Assembly: GCA_023622465.1 (NCBI GenBank)
Contig: JAMNZE010000146.1
Location: 1 to 57,011, forward strand
Origin: UBA5500 sp023622465
Lineage (GTDB): Bacteria; Bacillota; UBA994; UBA5500
Direction of reading: 5' to 3'
DNA: 57,011 nt
The notes under the pieces were generated by a model, which saw only the letters and a program-made list of their open reading frames with translations, searched no databases and had not been told where the DNA came from. Positions within the stretch are counted from its first letter, which is position 1. The number at the start of each line of letters is the position of its first letter. Both the position numbers and the translations under genes were made by a program. Below are positions 16,639-24,334 of this stretch, one piece after another.

Positions 16639-17364
16639 ATGAAAAGGCCGAAATACAGACGTATCGTTTTAAAACTGAGCGGAGAGGCCCTGGCAGGAGG
16701 GAAAGGGTTTGGTATTGATGCCCAAGTAGTGCGCGACATTGCTGAACAGGTGCAAGAAGTAGTCGAAATGGGGGTCCAAGTAGCTATCGTCGTTGGTGGG
16801 GGCAACATATGGCGAGGAGTTGCTGGCAGTGCTAGCGGCATTGATCGCACCACCGCCGATTATATGGGGATGCTGGCTACGGTACTGAATGCTTTAGCTC
16901 TGCAAGATGCCTTGGAGAAGTTAGGTGTTCCTACTCGCGTGCAGACCGCCATTGAAATGCGGGAAGTGGCCGAACCCTATATTCGGCGCCGGGCAACGAC
17001 TCATTTAGAACGGGGACGTGTGGTAATTTTTGCAGCCGGTACGGGGAATCCTTATTTTACTACCGATACGACTGCTGCTCTCAGGGCGGCCGAAATCGAT
17101 GCGGATATAATTTTATTAGCTAAAGGAACAGTTAACGGAGTGTATGACTCGGACCCCAAAGAAAATCCCAATGCCAAAATGTTTAAACGGCTAACCTACT
17201 TAGAGGTACTACAACGGGGGCTTAAAGTAATGGACGCCACAGCCACGTCTCTCTGCATGGATAACGACATTCCCTTGATCGTCTTTGGTTTGGCTACTCA
17301 TGGCAATATTCGCCGTGCCTTACTGGGCGAGGATATCGGAACATATGTTGGAGGTGAAAACTAA
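16639..17364 (+). CDS. pyrH: Uridylate kinase
   Basis: PyrH phosphorylates UMP to UDP and belongs to the amino-acid kinase fold, not the NMP kinase fold. The 241-residue product shows RIVLKLSGEAL at the N terminus, the glycine loop VVGGGNIWRG, the UMP-binding stretch FAAGTGNPYFTTDT and the DGVYDSDP-like segment VNGVYDSDPKENPNA. The ATG has GGACGGAGG upstream. It follows the tsf terminator, so it probably starts a new transcript with frr. Conserved order tsf-pyrH-frr-uppS is intact. Confidence 0.98.
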   Translation: MKRPKYRRIVLKLSGEALAGGKGFGIDAQVVRDIAEQVQEVVEMGVQVAIVVGGGNIWRGVAGSASGIDRTTADYMGMLATVLNALALQDALEKLGVPTRVQTAIEMREVAEPYIRRRATTHLERGRVVIFAAGTGNPYFTTDTTAALRAAEIDADIILLAKGTVNGVYDSDPKENPNAKMFKRLTYLEVLQRGLKVMDATATSLCMDNDIPLIVFGLATHGNIRRALLGEDIGTYVGGEN

Positions 17365-17366
17365 CT

Positions 17367-17924
17367 ATGATGCAAGAATTGTTGCGAGATGCAGGCCAGA
17401 AAATGGAGAAGAGCATAGCCATCCTGCAGAAAGATTTGGCTACTCTGCGGGCAGGTAGGGCGACGCCTGCTCTGCTAGATAAGGTGTTGGTGGATTATTA
17501 CGGCGTACCTACCCCTGTAGCTCAGATGGCATCGATTACGGTGCCTGAGGCCCGCACTCTCGTTATTCAGCCTTGGGATAAGGGAACCGTGAAAGAGATT
17601 GAAAAGGCCATACTTAAATCCGATTTAGGTTTAACTCCTATTTCTGACGGCACAGTTATCCGTCTGCCCATCCCGCAAATGACTGAGGAGCGCCGCCGTG
17701 AGCTAGTTAAAACAGTACGTAAAAAAGGTGAAGATTGTAAGGTGGCTATTCGCAATGCGCGACGGGAAACCAACGATATGCTTAAGGATTTGGAAAAGAA
17801 TGGGGAAATTTCGGAGGACGACCTTAAGCGCGGGCAGGATGAGGTACAAAAGCTAACTGACAAGCATGTAAAGCGGGTCGATGAAATTATTGAAGCTAAA
17901 GAAAAGGAAATTATGGAAGTCTAG
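17367..17924 (+). CDS. frr: Ribosome recycling factor
   Basis: RRF splits post-termination ribosomes together with EF-G. The 185-residue product has the expected length, with the conserved LRAGRATPALLDKVLVDYYG segment and the C-terminal domain-I helix. Two ATG codons lie side by side (17367 and 17370); the second is equally plausible. GGAGGTG in the pyrH 3' end provides the ribosome binding site. The next small gene begins directly at its stop codon. Confidence 0.97.
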   Translation: MMQELLRDAGQKMEKSIAILQKDLATLRAGRATPALLDKVLVDYYGVPTPVAQMASITVPEARTLVIQPWDKGTVKEIEKAILKSDLGLTPISDGTVIRLPIPQMTEERRRELVKTVRKKGEDCKVAIRNARRETNDMLKDLEKNGEISEDDLKRGQDEVQKLTDKHVKRVDEIIEAKEKEIMEV

Positions 17925-18125
17925 ATGGACTACAATTTTCTACTAGGACTCACTTTACAAGAAGCTCTTGCTTATTCGCAGTCGCAGGGCCTGGAGATAC
18001 AGGTGGAGGTTACGGGTGATGAGGGGGATGAACCGGAGCAGGCACGGGTTGTACGAGTTGTGCCGATGGGAGAAAAGTATCTACTTACGGTTGTGTATCC
18101 TCCCTTATTGCGGTTACAATCTTGA
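17925..18125 (+). CDS. Small protein of unknown function between frr and uppS
   Basis: The 66-residue product starts with an ATG immediately after the frr stop codon, so it is probably made by translational coupling. It begins NFLLGLTLQEALAYSQSQGLE and continues with an acidic stretch and VRVVPMGEKYLLTVVYP. The helix-strand-strand pattern resembles half of a PASTA-like fold, but no family is certain. No signal or membrane segment is visible. It is followed by a GC-rich hairpin. Codon use matches its neighbours, which argues that it is a real gene. Confidence 0.65.
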   Translation: MDYNFLLGLTLQEALAYSQSQGLEIQVEVTGDEGDEPEQARVVRVVPMGEKYLLTVVYPPLLRLQS

Positions 18126-18133
18126 TGTAGGGA

Positions 18134-18154
18134 GCCCCCTGCTTTTCAGGGGGC
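18134..18154 (+). terminator. GC-rich hairpin before uppS (weak terminator or attenuator)
   Basis: GCCCCCTG pairs perfectly with CAGGGGGC around CTTTT, but the following CATTTGTT is a poor T tract. It may only partly stop transcription into uppS. Confidence 0.5.
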
Positions 18155-18181
18155 CATTTGTTATGGAAGGTGATTGGAGAG

Positions 18182-18925
18182 ATGGGCTCAAGGGCTGCAG
18201 CCAAGTTACCAGAACATATAGCAATAGTTATGGATGGTAATGGCCGTTGGGCAAAGGCCCGCGGTTTGCCGCGACAACTGGGACACCGTAAGGGTGCTGA
18301 AAACATGCGTCCCATCATTGAAGCTTGTTTAGACCTGGGTATTCCCTATTTGACCTTGTTCGCCTTTTCGACAGAAAATTGGAAAAGGCCAGCCTCTGAG
18401 GTGAACTATCTGATGAGCTTGCCTCGACAATTTTATGATCGGGAAAGACATCTGCTGCATGAGCATCAAGTGCGAGTAATTATTATTGGTGATGTGGACG
18501 GTTTACCTGCCTCCACCCGAGAAGTAGTTTTGCGGATGCAGGCTGAGACAAAAGATTACCGGGCATTAACCCTCTGCTTAGCCTTCAATTATGGAGGTAG
18601 GGCCGAATTGGTACGAGCAGCAGAAATTCTAGCGAGAAAATGGCAAGCAGGAGAATTGAATGAAATAACGGAAGCCGATGTGGCCGATGTTCTTTACACA
18701 AGGGAATTCCCGGACCCGGATTTAGTAATTCGTTGTGGTAATGAGATGCGTATCAGCAACTTTTTGCTGTGGCAATCGGCCTACGCCGAATTATATTTCT
18801 CACAGAAATTGTGGCCCGACTTTAATAGACAGGATTTAGAGCAAGCCATTCACGACTTTGCCCAGCGGGGGCGTCGGTTTGGTGGATTAACAATGTCTAA
18901 TGGATCGCGAGAGGAAGAGCGATGA
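18182..18925 (+). CDS. uppS: Undecaprenyl diphosphate synthase (isoprenyl transferase)
   Basis: UppS adds eight isopentenyl units to farnesyl diphosphate in cis, making the C55 carrier for cell-wall synthesis. The 247-residue product has the substrate loop IAIVMDGNGRWAKARGLPR and the C-terminal signature RISNFLLWQSAYAELYF. Just before it the usual RTGGE reads R184-C-G-N-E188; Arg and Glu are kept. The ATG at 18182 is chosen because AAGGTG lies at the right distance; an upstream TTG would overlap the hairpin. It overlaps cdsA by 4 bp. Confidence 0.96.
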   Translation: MGSRAAAKLPEHIAIVMDGNGRWAKARGLPRQLGHRKGAENMRPIIEACLDLGIPYLTLFAFSTENWKRPASEVNYLMSLPRQFYDRERHLLHEHQVRVIIIGDVDGLPASTREVVLRMQAETKDYRALTLCLAFNYGGRAELVRAAEILARKWQAGELNEITEADVADVLYTREFPDPDLVIRCGNEMRISNFLLWQSAYAELYFSQKLWPDFNRQDLEQAIHDFAQRGRRFGGLTMSNGSREEER

Positions 18926-19722
18926 TGTTATGGCAAAGGATAGGTAGTGCTTTAATTGCGGCACCGCTAGTGTTATGGGCCGTCTACGCGGGTGGTTGGC
19001 CCTATATAGTTCTACTGACCGCTATGTCTTTTATTGCTTGGCACGAGCTGCAAGCGATGTTACCCGCATCGGATCGCTTAGTCCGTCGCCTAGGTTATAT
19101 ATTATTAATAATGCTTATCTATATCGGTTGGCGCTGGCCCCAGGGGGTGTTGCTAGCCTCGACCATGTCTATATTGGTTTTGTTGGCCACTTTGCTCTGG
19201 CGCTACGAAAGAGAACGCTGGCAAACCGTGACCCACGCGATAACCTCTTTTTGTTACCTCGGTTTCCCTATACTACATTTGATAAAGCTGGGTAACTTGC
19301 CTTCCGGTTGGCGCTGGATAGTCTTGTTGCTGGCTACTGTCTGGTCCTATGACTCCTTCGCCTTTTTTACCGGCTGTTCCTTGGGGAAGCGAAGGCCCTG
19401 GCCCCATATTTCCCCCAATAAGTCAATTGAAGGGGTGATGGGAGGACTATTGGGCAGTATGCTGATAGCTACAGTAGCTTTTCGCCTACTTTTTCCCCAT
19501 CTGGAATTGGAGCAGCTGCTGGTATATGGTCTTCCTTTTGGTTTGGGTGTAGGTATATTTGCCCAGGCAGGGGACCTCTTTGAATCGGCTCTTAAGCGCT
19601 CCTTTGCAATAAAGGATTCGGGGCGATTTCTACCAGGCCACGGTGGTCTATTAGATCGGGTCGATTCAGTCCTTTTTGCTACCCCCTTTGTCTACTATTT
19701 TCTTGAAATGTTTATGCTGTAA
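18922..19722 (+). CDS. cdsA: Phosphatidate cytidylyltransferase (CDP-diacylglycerol synthase)
   Basis: CdsA makes CDP-diacylglycerol from phosphatidic acid and CTP, the branch point of phospholipid synthesis; pgsA downstream in this window uses the product. The 266-residue protein has about eight membrane helices. The full family signature is present in two pieces near the C terminus, SALKRSFAIKDSGRFLPGHGG and LLDRVDS. Two start codons (18922 and 18925) are adjacent, both overlapping the uppS end, with GAGGAAGAG upstream. Confidence 0.96.
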   Translation: MMLWQRIGSALIAAPLVLWAVYAGGWPYIVLLTAMSFIAWHELQAMLPASDRLVRRLGYILLIMLIYIGWRWPQGVLLASTMSILVLLATLLWRYERERWQTVTHAITSFCYLGFPILHLIKLGNLPSGWRWIVLLLATVWSYDSFAFFTGCSLGKRRPWPHISPNKSIEGVMGGLLGSMLIATVAFRLLFPHLELEQLLVYGLPFGLGVGIFAQAGDLFESALKRSFAIKDSGRFLPGHGGLLDRVDSVLFATPFVYYFLEMFML

Positions 19723-19739
19723 TTGGAGGAGGCTATGGC

Positions 19740-20870
19740 GTGAGCAAACGTGTAGCAGTGCTGGGTAGCACCGGTTCGGTGGGCAGGCAAGCCCTAGAGG
19801 TGGTAGAACATCTGGGCCTGTCCGTAGTTGGACTGGTGGCGGGCAAGAATAGGGATTTATTGGCCGAACAGATAGGAAAATACCGACCCCAATGGGCCGT
19901 CTTGGCGGAAGGTGACCCCTTGCCTGCAACTACGTCCACCCGGTTGGCTTATGGTAGGGAAGCGGTCGCCCATTTTGCTCGTTGGCATGGTGCCGATATT
20001 GTAATTGCCGCTATATCCGGCATAGCCGGCCTATTGCCAACCTGGAATGCGGTTTTGAGCGGTGCTACTGTGGCCCTGGCTAATAAGGAATCGTTGGTGA
20101 CCGCTGGGGAATTAATCCAGCAGGCTGCTACTGCCGCCGGTGCGACAATTATCTCTATTGATAGCGAACATTCAGCCATTTGGCAGTGTTTACAAGGGGT
20201 GGCTAGCCATCACGTGCAGCGGTTGCTACTGACCGCTTCGGGCGGTCCTTTTCGCGATTGGGATCGTTCTCGCCTTGATCGGGTGACAGTGGCCGAGGCC
20301 TTGGCCCATCCCACATGGAAAATGGGCAAGAAAATTACTATTGATTCGGCTACCCTGATGAATAAGGGACTAGAGATAATAGAAGCCCATTGGTTGTTTG
20401 GCATCCCCTACGACAACATAGAAGTGGTAATCCATCCGGAGAGCATTGTCCATTCGCTAGTGGAATTAGTTGATGGGTCCTTATTAGCCCACCTTTCAAT
20501 GCCGGATATGCGACTACCGATACAAGTGGCCCTAACCTATCCGGAACGAGTAGTATCATCGGTAGGGCGCCTTAGCCTAGAGCAAATCGGAAAACTTACC
20601 TTCGCTGCTCCACGGCAGGAGGATTTTCCTTGCCTGAAGCTGGCCGTGGAAGCGGGACGGGCTGGGCGTAGCTACCCAATAGTGCTCAATGCGGCCAATG
20701 AAGTTGCTGTGGAGGCCTTCTTGGCATCCCGTATAGGTTTTATGGATATTCCTCGGCTGGTAGCGCAGGCTTTAGACCAACATAATGTTATAAATGTGTC
20801 CGATATCGATATGGTGTTGATGATCGATCGGGAAGCCCGCGAGAAGACATGGGATTTTATTGGCAAATAG
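19740..20870 (+). CDS. dxr: 1-deoxy-D-xylulose 5-phosphate reductoisomerase
   Basis: Dxr converts DXP to MEP, the committed step of the non-mevalonate isoprenoid route, using NADPH and a divalent metal. The 376-residue product has the NADPH loop LGSTGSVGRQALEVV, the metal ligands in IDSEHSAIWQ, the active-site loop TASGGPFR and the substrate segments MNKGLEIIEAHWLF and VIHPESIVHSLV. The start is GTG with GGAGGAGGC upstream; a nearby ATG at 19734 is out of frame and stops at once. With ispG it gives two MEP-pathway steps in this cluster. Confidence 0.97.
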   Translation: MSKRVAVLGSTGSVGRQALEVVEHLGLSVVGLVAGKNRDLLAEQIGKYRPQWAVLAEGDPLPATTSTRLAYGREAVAHFARWHGADIVIAAISGIAGLLPTWNAVLSGATVALANKESLVTAGELIQQAATAAGATIISIDSEHSAIWQCLQGVASHHVQRLLLTASGGPFRDWDRSRLDRVTVAEALAHPTWKMGKKITIDSATLMNKGLEIIEAHWLFGIPYDNIEVVIHPESIVHSLVELVDGSLLAHLSMPDMRLPIQVALTYPERVVSSVGRLSLEQIGKLTFAAPRQEDFPCLKLAVEAGRAGRSYPIVLNAANEVAVEAFLASRIGFMDIPRLVAQALDQHNVINVSDIDMVLMIDREAREKTWDFIGK

Positions 20871-20960
20871 GGCTGGAACGATGCATAGATTTAGAATCAT
20901 AGGGCCAATCTGCATAGGAGCGGGCAAAGTTGGCAAAACCCACAATAGGTAGGTGATTTG

Positions 20961-21986
20961 ATGACTATTTTGATTGCTATTCTCATTATCGGCGTGTTAA
21001 TTATTGCCCATGAATTAGGGCACTTTTTGGCGGCCAAAGCCAATGGTATTTTGGTGCTGGAATTCGCCGTCGGCATGGGGCCGGTTCTATTGTCACGCCA
21101 AATTGGAGAGACCCGATATACATTGCGGTTGCTACCGATTGGTGGGTTTGCTCGCATGGCAGGAGAAGAACAGGATGAGGAAGAAACTTACGTTCCCGAG
21201 CATAGGCGCTATGATAAGAAGCCCCTTTATGCTCGCGCGATGGTCAGTGTTGCTGGGCCTTTTGCCAACTTTTTAGTGGCCATACTGCTCTTTGCTATCG
21301 TCTTCATGTTTGTAGGAGTTCCTTCTTCCGCCCCTTTGATAGGATCAGTACAAGAGGGATGGCCGGCAGCTGCCGCCGGATTAATGGCGGGGGACAGGAT
21401 AATCAGTATTAACGGATCTACTGTAGAAAGTTGGCAAGATGTGCAAACAGAAATTGTGGCCCGCCCCGAACAGGCTCTATCCATTGTGGTGGAGCGAGAC
21501 GGGCAAGCACTGTCAATAGAAGTAACTCCCCGTACCGATGAAGAAAGTGGTCGCCCCCAAATCGGTATCGGACCGAGCATTGAGCGTTTTGGTTTCCTAG
21601 GTTCCATCCATATGGGATGGCAAGAAACCGTTTGGTTTACCAAGCAAATAGTTGCGCTGCTGGTTAGTATGATAACGGGGCAAATCCCGGCGGAGGGTGC
21701 AGGGCCTATCGGACTGATTGTCATGGTAGGTGAGGTGGCTGCTACCGGTCTCATTAACCTGCTTACCTTTGCAGCTATTATTAGCATTCAGTTTGGTCTT
21801 TTTAACCTCTTACCAATCCCCGCATTAGATGGAAGTCGCCTTATCTTCTTTGCCATAGAAGCTATTCGGGGTAAGCCCATTGAACCGGAAAAGGAAAACT
21901 TTGTGCACTTTCTAGGTTTTGTATTACTGATGACTTTCATGGTGTTTATCACTTTCAAGGACCTACAGCGGCTGAATATCTTCTAG
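20961..21986 (+). CDS. rseP: Site-2 membrane metalloprotease RseP/RasP
   Basis: RseP-type proteases cut membrane-embedded substrates such as anti-sigma factors and leftover signal peptides. The 341-residue product has the zinc motif HELGH (H17, E18, H21) in its first membrane helix, one PDZ domain (about residues 115-195) and the distal NLLPIPALDGSRL motif carrying the third ligand. The ATG at 20961 follows TAGGTAGGTGA; the preceding TTG is less likely. The 90 bp between dxr and this gene hold no clear promoter or terminator. Confidence 0.96.
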   Translation: MTILIAILIIGVLIIAHELGHFLAAKANGILVLEFAVGMGPVLLSRQIGETRYTLRLLPIGGFARMAGEEQDEEETYVPEHRRYDKKPLYARAMVSVAGPFANFLVAILLFAIVFMFVGVPSSAPLIGSVQEGWPAAAAGLMAGDRIISINGSTVESWQDVQTEIVARPEQALSIVVERDGQALSIEVTPRTDEESGRPQIGIGPSIERFGFLGSIHMGWQETVWFTKQIVALLVSMITGQIPAEGAGPIGLIVMVGEVAATGLINLLTFAAIISIQFGLFNLLPIPALDGSRLIFFAIEAIRGKPIEPEKENFVHFLGFVLLMTFMVFITFKDLQRLNIF

Positions 21987-22000
21987 AAAAGAGGACGATT

Positions 22001-23071
22001 ATGGTGGCTGAACATCGAACACGTCCGGTAGCCATTGGCAATGTAACCATAGGAAACGGAAATCCGGTGGCTCTACAATCGATGACGAATACGGATACCC
22101 GGGACGCAAAGGCTACCTTGCGGCAGATTGAGCAATTGGTGGCAGCCGGTTGCGATCTGGTGCGAGTGTCGGTGCCTAATAGGGAGGCGGTGAGTGCTTT
22201 TGGGCAAATCGTCAAAGCGGCACCCTGCCCACTAATTGCCGATGTGCATTTCGACTATCGTTTGGCTATCGGTGCCTTGCATCAAGGTGCTAGTAAGGTG
22301 CGCATTAACCCGGGGAACATCGGCAACTGGGAGCGGGTGGAAGCGATTATCGCTGCCGCCAAAGAACGGGATGCGGCCATTCGCGTTGGCGTGAACAGCG
22401 GTTCTCTCCCCAAACACATTCTGGCTAAATACGGCAAACCTACCGCCGAAGCCTTGGTCGAAGCCGGCCTCGAATATTTGGACCGTTTCTTGGCAGCCGA
22501 TTTTAACCGCCTTGTTTTTTCCTTTAAGTCTAGCGATGTACTAACCACCATCAAGGCCTATCGCTTGGCCGCCAGTAAGCTGGAATGGCCGTTACATGTG
22601 GGAGTCACGGAAGCGGGGACCAAATGGCGAGGTACTATCCACTCCTGTGTGGGCATTGGCACCCTCTTGGCGGAGGGTATCGGCGATACAATTCGGGTTT
22701 CGTTAACCTGTGACCCGGTGGAGGAAGTTAAGGTAGGACTGGAGATTCTTCGTGCCCTAGCTTTGCGGCCCCCCGGGATCAGTGTTACAGCTTGCCCCAC
22801 TTGCGCCCGCACTCCGGAAGATCTGATCGGATTGGCGGAGCAGTTTGAGCAGATGGTGGCCGGTTTAACTGGACAAGCCCGGGTGGCTATCATGGGCTGC
22901 GCCGTCAACGGACCGGGTGAAGCCCGGGAAGCCGATCTAGGTATAGCCTTGGGGCCGGGTAAGGCTCTCCTCTTTATGGGTGGTCAAATTGCTGAAACAG
23001 TGCCCATCGAGCGAGCCTTAGACCGCCTATATGAAGAATTAGTCCGTTTCCTTAACAGTAAAAAGGAATAA
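22001..23071 (+). CDS. ispG: 4-hydroxy-3-methylbut-2-enyl diphosphate synthase (flavodoxin/ferredoxin)
   Basis: IspG reduces MEcPP to HMBPP with a 4Fe-4S cluster in the MEP pathway. The 356-residue product has the TIM-barrel N domain (VTIGNGNPVALQSMTNTDT, DVHFDYRLA) and the cluster-binding C domain with cysteines in TACPTCART and MGCAVNGPGEAREADLG. The length fits the short bacterial two-domain type. It starts 14 bp after rseP. In Bacillus subtilis ispG is elsewhere; the dxr-rseP-ispG order is typical of Clostridia. Confidence 0.97.
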   Translation: MVAEHRTRPVAIGNVTIGNGNPVALQSMTNTDTRDAKATLRQIEQLVAAGCDLVRVSVPNREAVSAFGQIVKAAPCPLIADVHFDYRLAIGALHQGASKVRINPGNIGNWERVEAIIAAAKERDAAIRVGVNSGSLPKHILAKYGKPTAEALVEAGLEYLDRFLAADFNRLVFSFKSSDVLTTIKAYRLAASKLEWPLHVGVTEAGTKWRGTIHSCVGIGTLLAEGIGDTIRVSLTCDPVEEVKVGLEILRALALRPPGISVTACPTCARTPEDLIGLAEQFEQMVAGLTGQARVAIMGCAVNGPGEAREADLGIALGPGKALLFMGGQIAETVPIERALDRLYEELVRFLNSKKE

Positions 23072-23088
23072 CCTGGGGGGTATTTCAG

Positions 23089-23715
23089 ATGCGTACTATC
23101 GCCATTATACCCGCATACAATGAAGAAAAAACCGTTGGTAACAGTGTAACAGCGGCCAAAGGCTCTCGTTATGTTAATGAGGTTTTTGTTGTTAATGATG
23201 GATCATGCGACCGGACAAGCCAAATAGCCAGGGATGCGGGGGCCACCGTTATTGAGATGGGCAACAACCGGGGCAAAGGGGCCGCATTGCAGGTGGGGCT
23301 CCAGTCTACTGCCAGTGATATTATTGTCTTTCTGGATGCGGATCTAATCGGAATTAAGACTGTTCACGTGGACTCTTTAGTTCTTCCCGTATTGGAAGGT
23401 GAAGTAGACATGACCCTGGGTATTTTCGAGGGGGGCCGCCGTACTACCGATCTGGCCCAAAAACTAACCCCTTTTCTTACCGGGCAACGGGCGGTGCGGC
23501 GACAGGTATTGCAAGAGCTCCCTAACATGGAAGAAATGGGATTTGGAGTGGAAGTTGCCCTTACTCGTTATGTGAAGACCCATGGTGTGCCTTACAAGGA
23601 AGTAATCCTCCATGATGTTTCCCAAGTGATGAAGGAAGAAAAATTCGGCCTGATAAATGGTATTTCCCGGCGCCTAAGGATGTATTGGGATATTGTGCGT
23701 ACTTTAGCACAATAG
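23089..23715 (+). CDS. Family 2 glycosyltransferase
   Basis: The 208-residue product is a single GT-A domain: IIPAYNEEKTVGNSV at the nucleotide-binding start, VNDGSCDRTSQIA, NRGKGAALQVGL and the metal-binding FLDADL (DxD type). It lacks membrane helices and a long acceptor domain, resembling dolichyl-phosphate or glucosyl-3-phosphoglycerate synthase-like enzymes. The substrate is unknown. It starts 17 bp after ispG, so it is probably co-transcribed with the isoprenoid genes and may act on a polyprenyl carrier, an inference from context only. It occupies the place where proS and polC usually follow. Confidence 0.82.
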   Translation: MRTIAIIPAYNEEKTVGNSVTAAKGSRYVNEVFVVNDGSCDRTSQIARDAGATVIEMGNNRGKGAALQVGLQSTASDIIVFLDADLIGIKTVHVDSLVLPVLEGEVDMTLGIFEGGRRTTDLAQKLTPFLTGQRAVRRQVLQELPNMEEMGFGVEVALTRYVKTHGVPYKEVILHDVSQVMKEEKFGLINGISRRLRMYWDIVRTLAQ

Positions 23716-23737
23716 TCACTGTTCAGTAGCTGGAAGC

Positions 23738-23766
23738 TTGCAGCTGGTTGGGTAGTATGGTAGAAT
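23738..23766 (+). promoter_or_regulatory. Strong sigma-A promoter of the rimP-nusA-infB operon
   Basis: TTGCAG (23738-23743) and TAGAAT (23761-23766) are 17 bp apart, with TGG just before the -10 box. The predicted start, near 23773, coincides with the first base of a perfect hairpin. Confidence 0.75.
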
Positions 23767-23773
23767 GTTGCTG

Positions 23774-23801
23774 GCAGAGAGTGGGGTTTCCCACTCTCTG
23801 C
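23774..23801 (+). promoter_or_regulatory. Perfect 12-bp hairpin at the 5' end of the rimP operon transcript
   Basis: GCAGAGAGTGGG (23774-23785) pairs perfectly with CCCACTCTCTGC (23790-23801) around GTTT. No T run follows, so it is not a classical terminator. Similar AGAGTGGG hairpins upstream of rimP occur in other Firmicutes as far as I recall. It may protect the 5' end or control NusA/IF2 expression. Confidence 0.7.
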
Positions 23802-23846
23802 ATTTGTCAATTGCTAAATATTGTCTCAAACAAGGGGGCTTTCCTA

Positions 23847-24320
23847 GTGAAAGGTTCGCATAGTTTGGAAGCAATTACTGCGGCTATTGAGCCAATTGTA
23901 AAGGCCGGTGGTTATGAGCTCATTGAAGTGATCTGGGGGTCGTCTTACAACCGGCGTACGCTCACAGTTTTCGTAGATAAGCCGGGTGGAGTCTTGCTCG
24001 ATGATTGTCAGACCTTATCCCGGCAAATTGGTGCCCTATTGGATGAGAGCGAGCTGGTTGCTGGCAGTTATGTGTTGGAAGTATCATCACCGGGGGCTGA
24101 AAGACGACTAAAAGGTGCTAAAGACTTTGAGCGTTTTGCGGGCCGTTATGCGCTGATTATTACGCGGGAGCCCATACCAGAGGTTGGTGGTACTCAGGTA
24201 TACGGTTATCTGCGCGGTCTGGCTGATGATGCTGCAGTAAAATTGGAGCTGGAGGATGCCGGAGTAATACATATCCCGATGGACCAGATTACGAAGGCAC
24301 GGTTAGCAATAAAGCTTTAG
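23847..24320 (+). CDS. rimP: Ribosome maturation factor RimP
   Basis: RimP assists maturation of the 30S subunit. The 157-residue product has the N-terminal domain with GGYELIEVIWG, DKPGGVLLDDCQTLSRQIGALLD and EVSSPGAERRL, then the SH3-like C domain. The GTG at 23847 is the first start with a good AAGGGGG site (8 bp) and lies after the leader hairpin; upstream in-frame codons run through that hairpin and are rejected. It opens the nusA-infB operon, as in most bacteria. Confidence 0.95.
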   Translation: MKGSHSLEAITAAIEPIVKAGGYELIEVIWGSSYNRRTLTVFVDKPGGVLLDDCQTLSRQIGALLDESELVAGSYVLEVSSPGAERRLKGAKDFERFAGRYALIITREPIPEVGGTQVYGYLRGLADDAAVKLELEDAGVIHIPMDQITKARLAIKL

Positions 24321-24334
24321 GAGGACTGTTATGC

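Noticed and set aside
20871..20960. Promoter or riboswitch in the dxr-rseP gap
   Set aside because: No -35/-10 pair with proper spacing and no stable hairpin is visible; the gap looks like a plain intra-operon spacer.
21227..21787. 186-codon open frame on the - strand opposite rseP
   Set aside because: It lies within a conserved gene and has no start signal or family resemblance.
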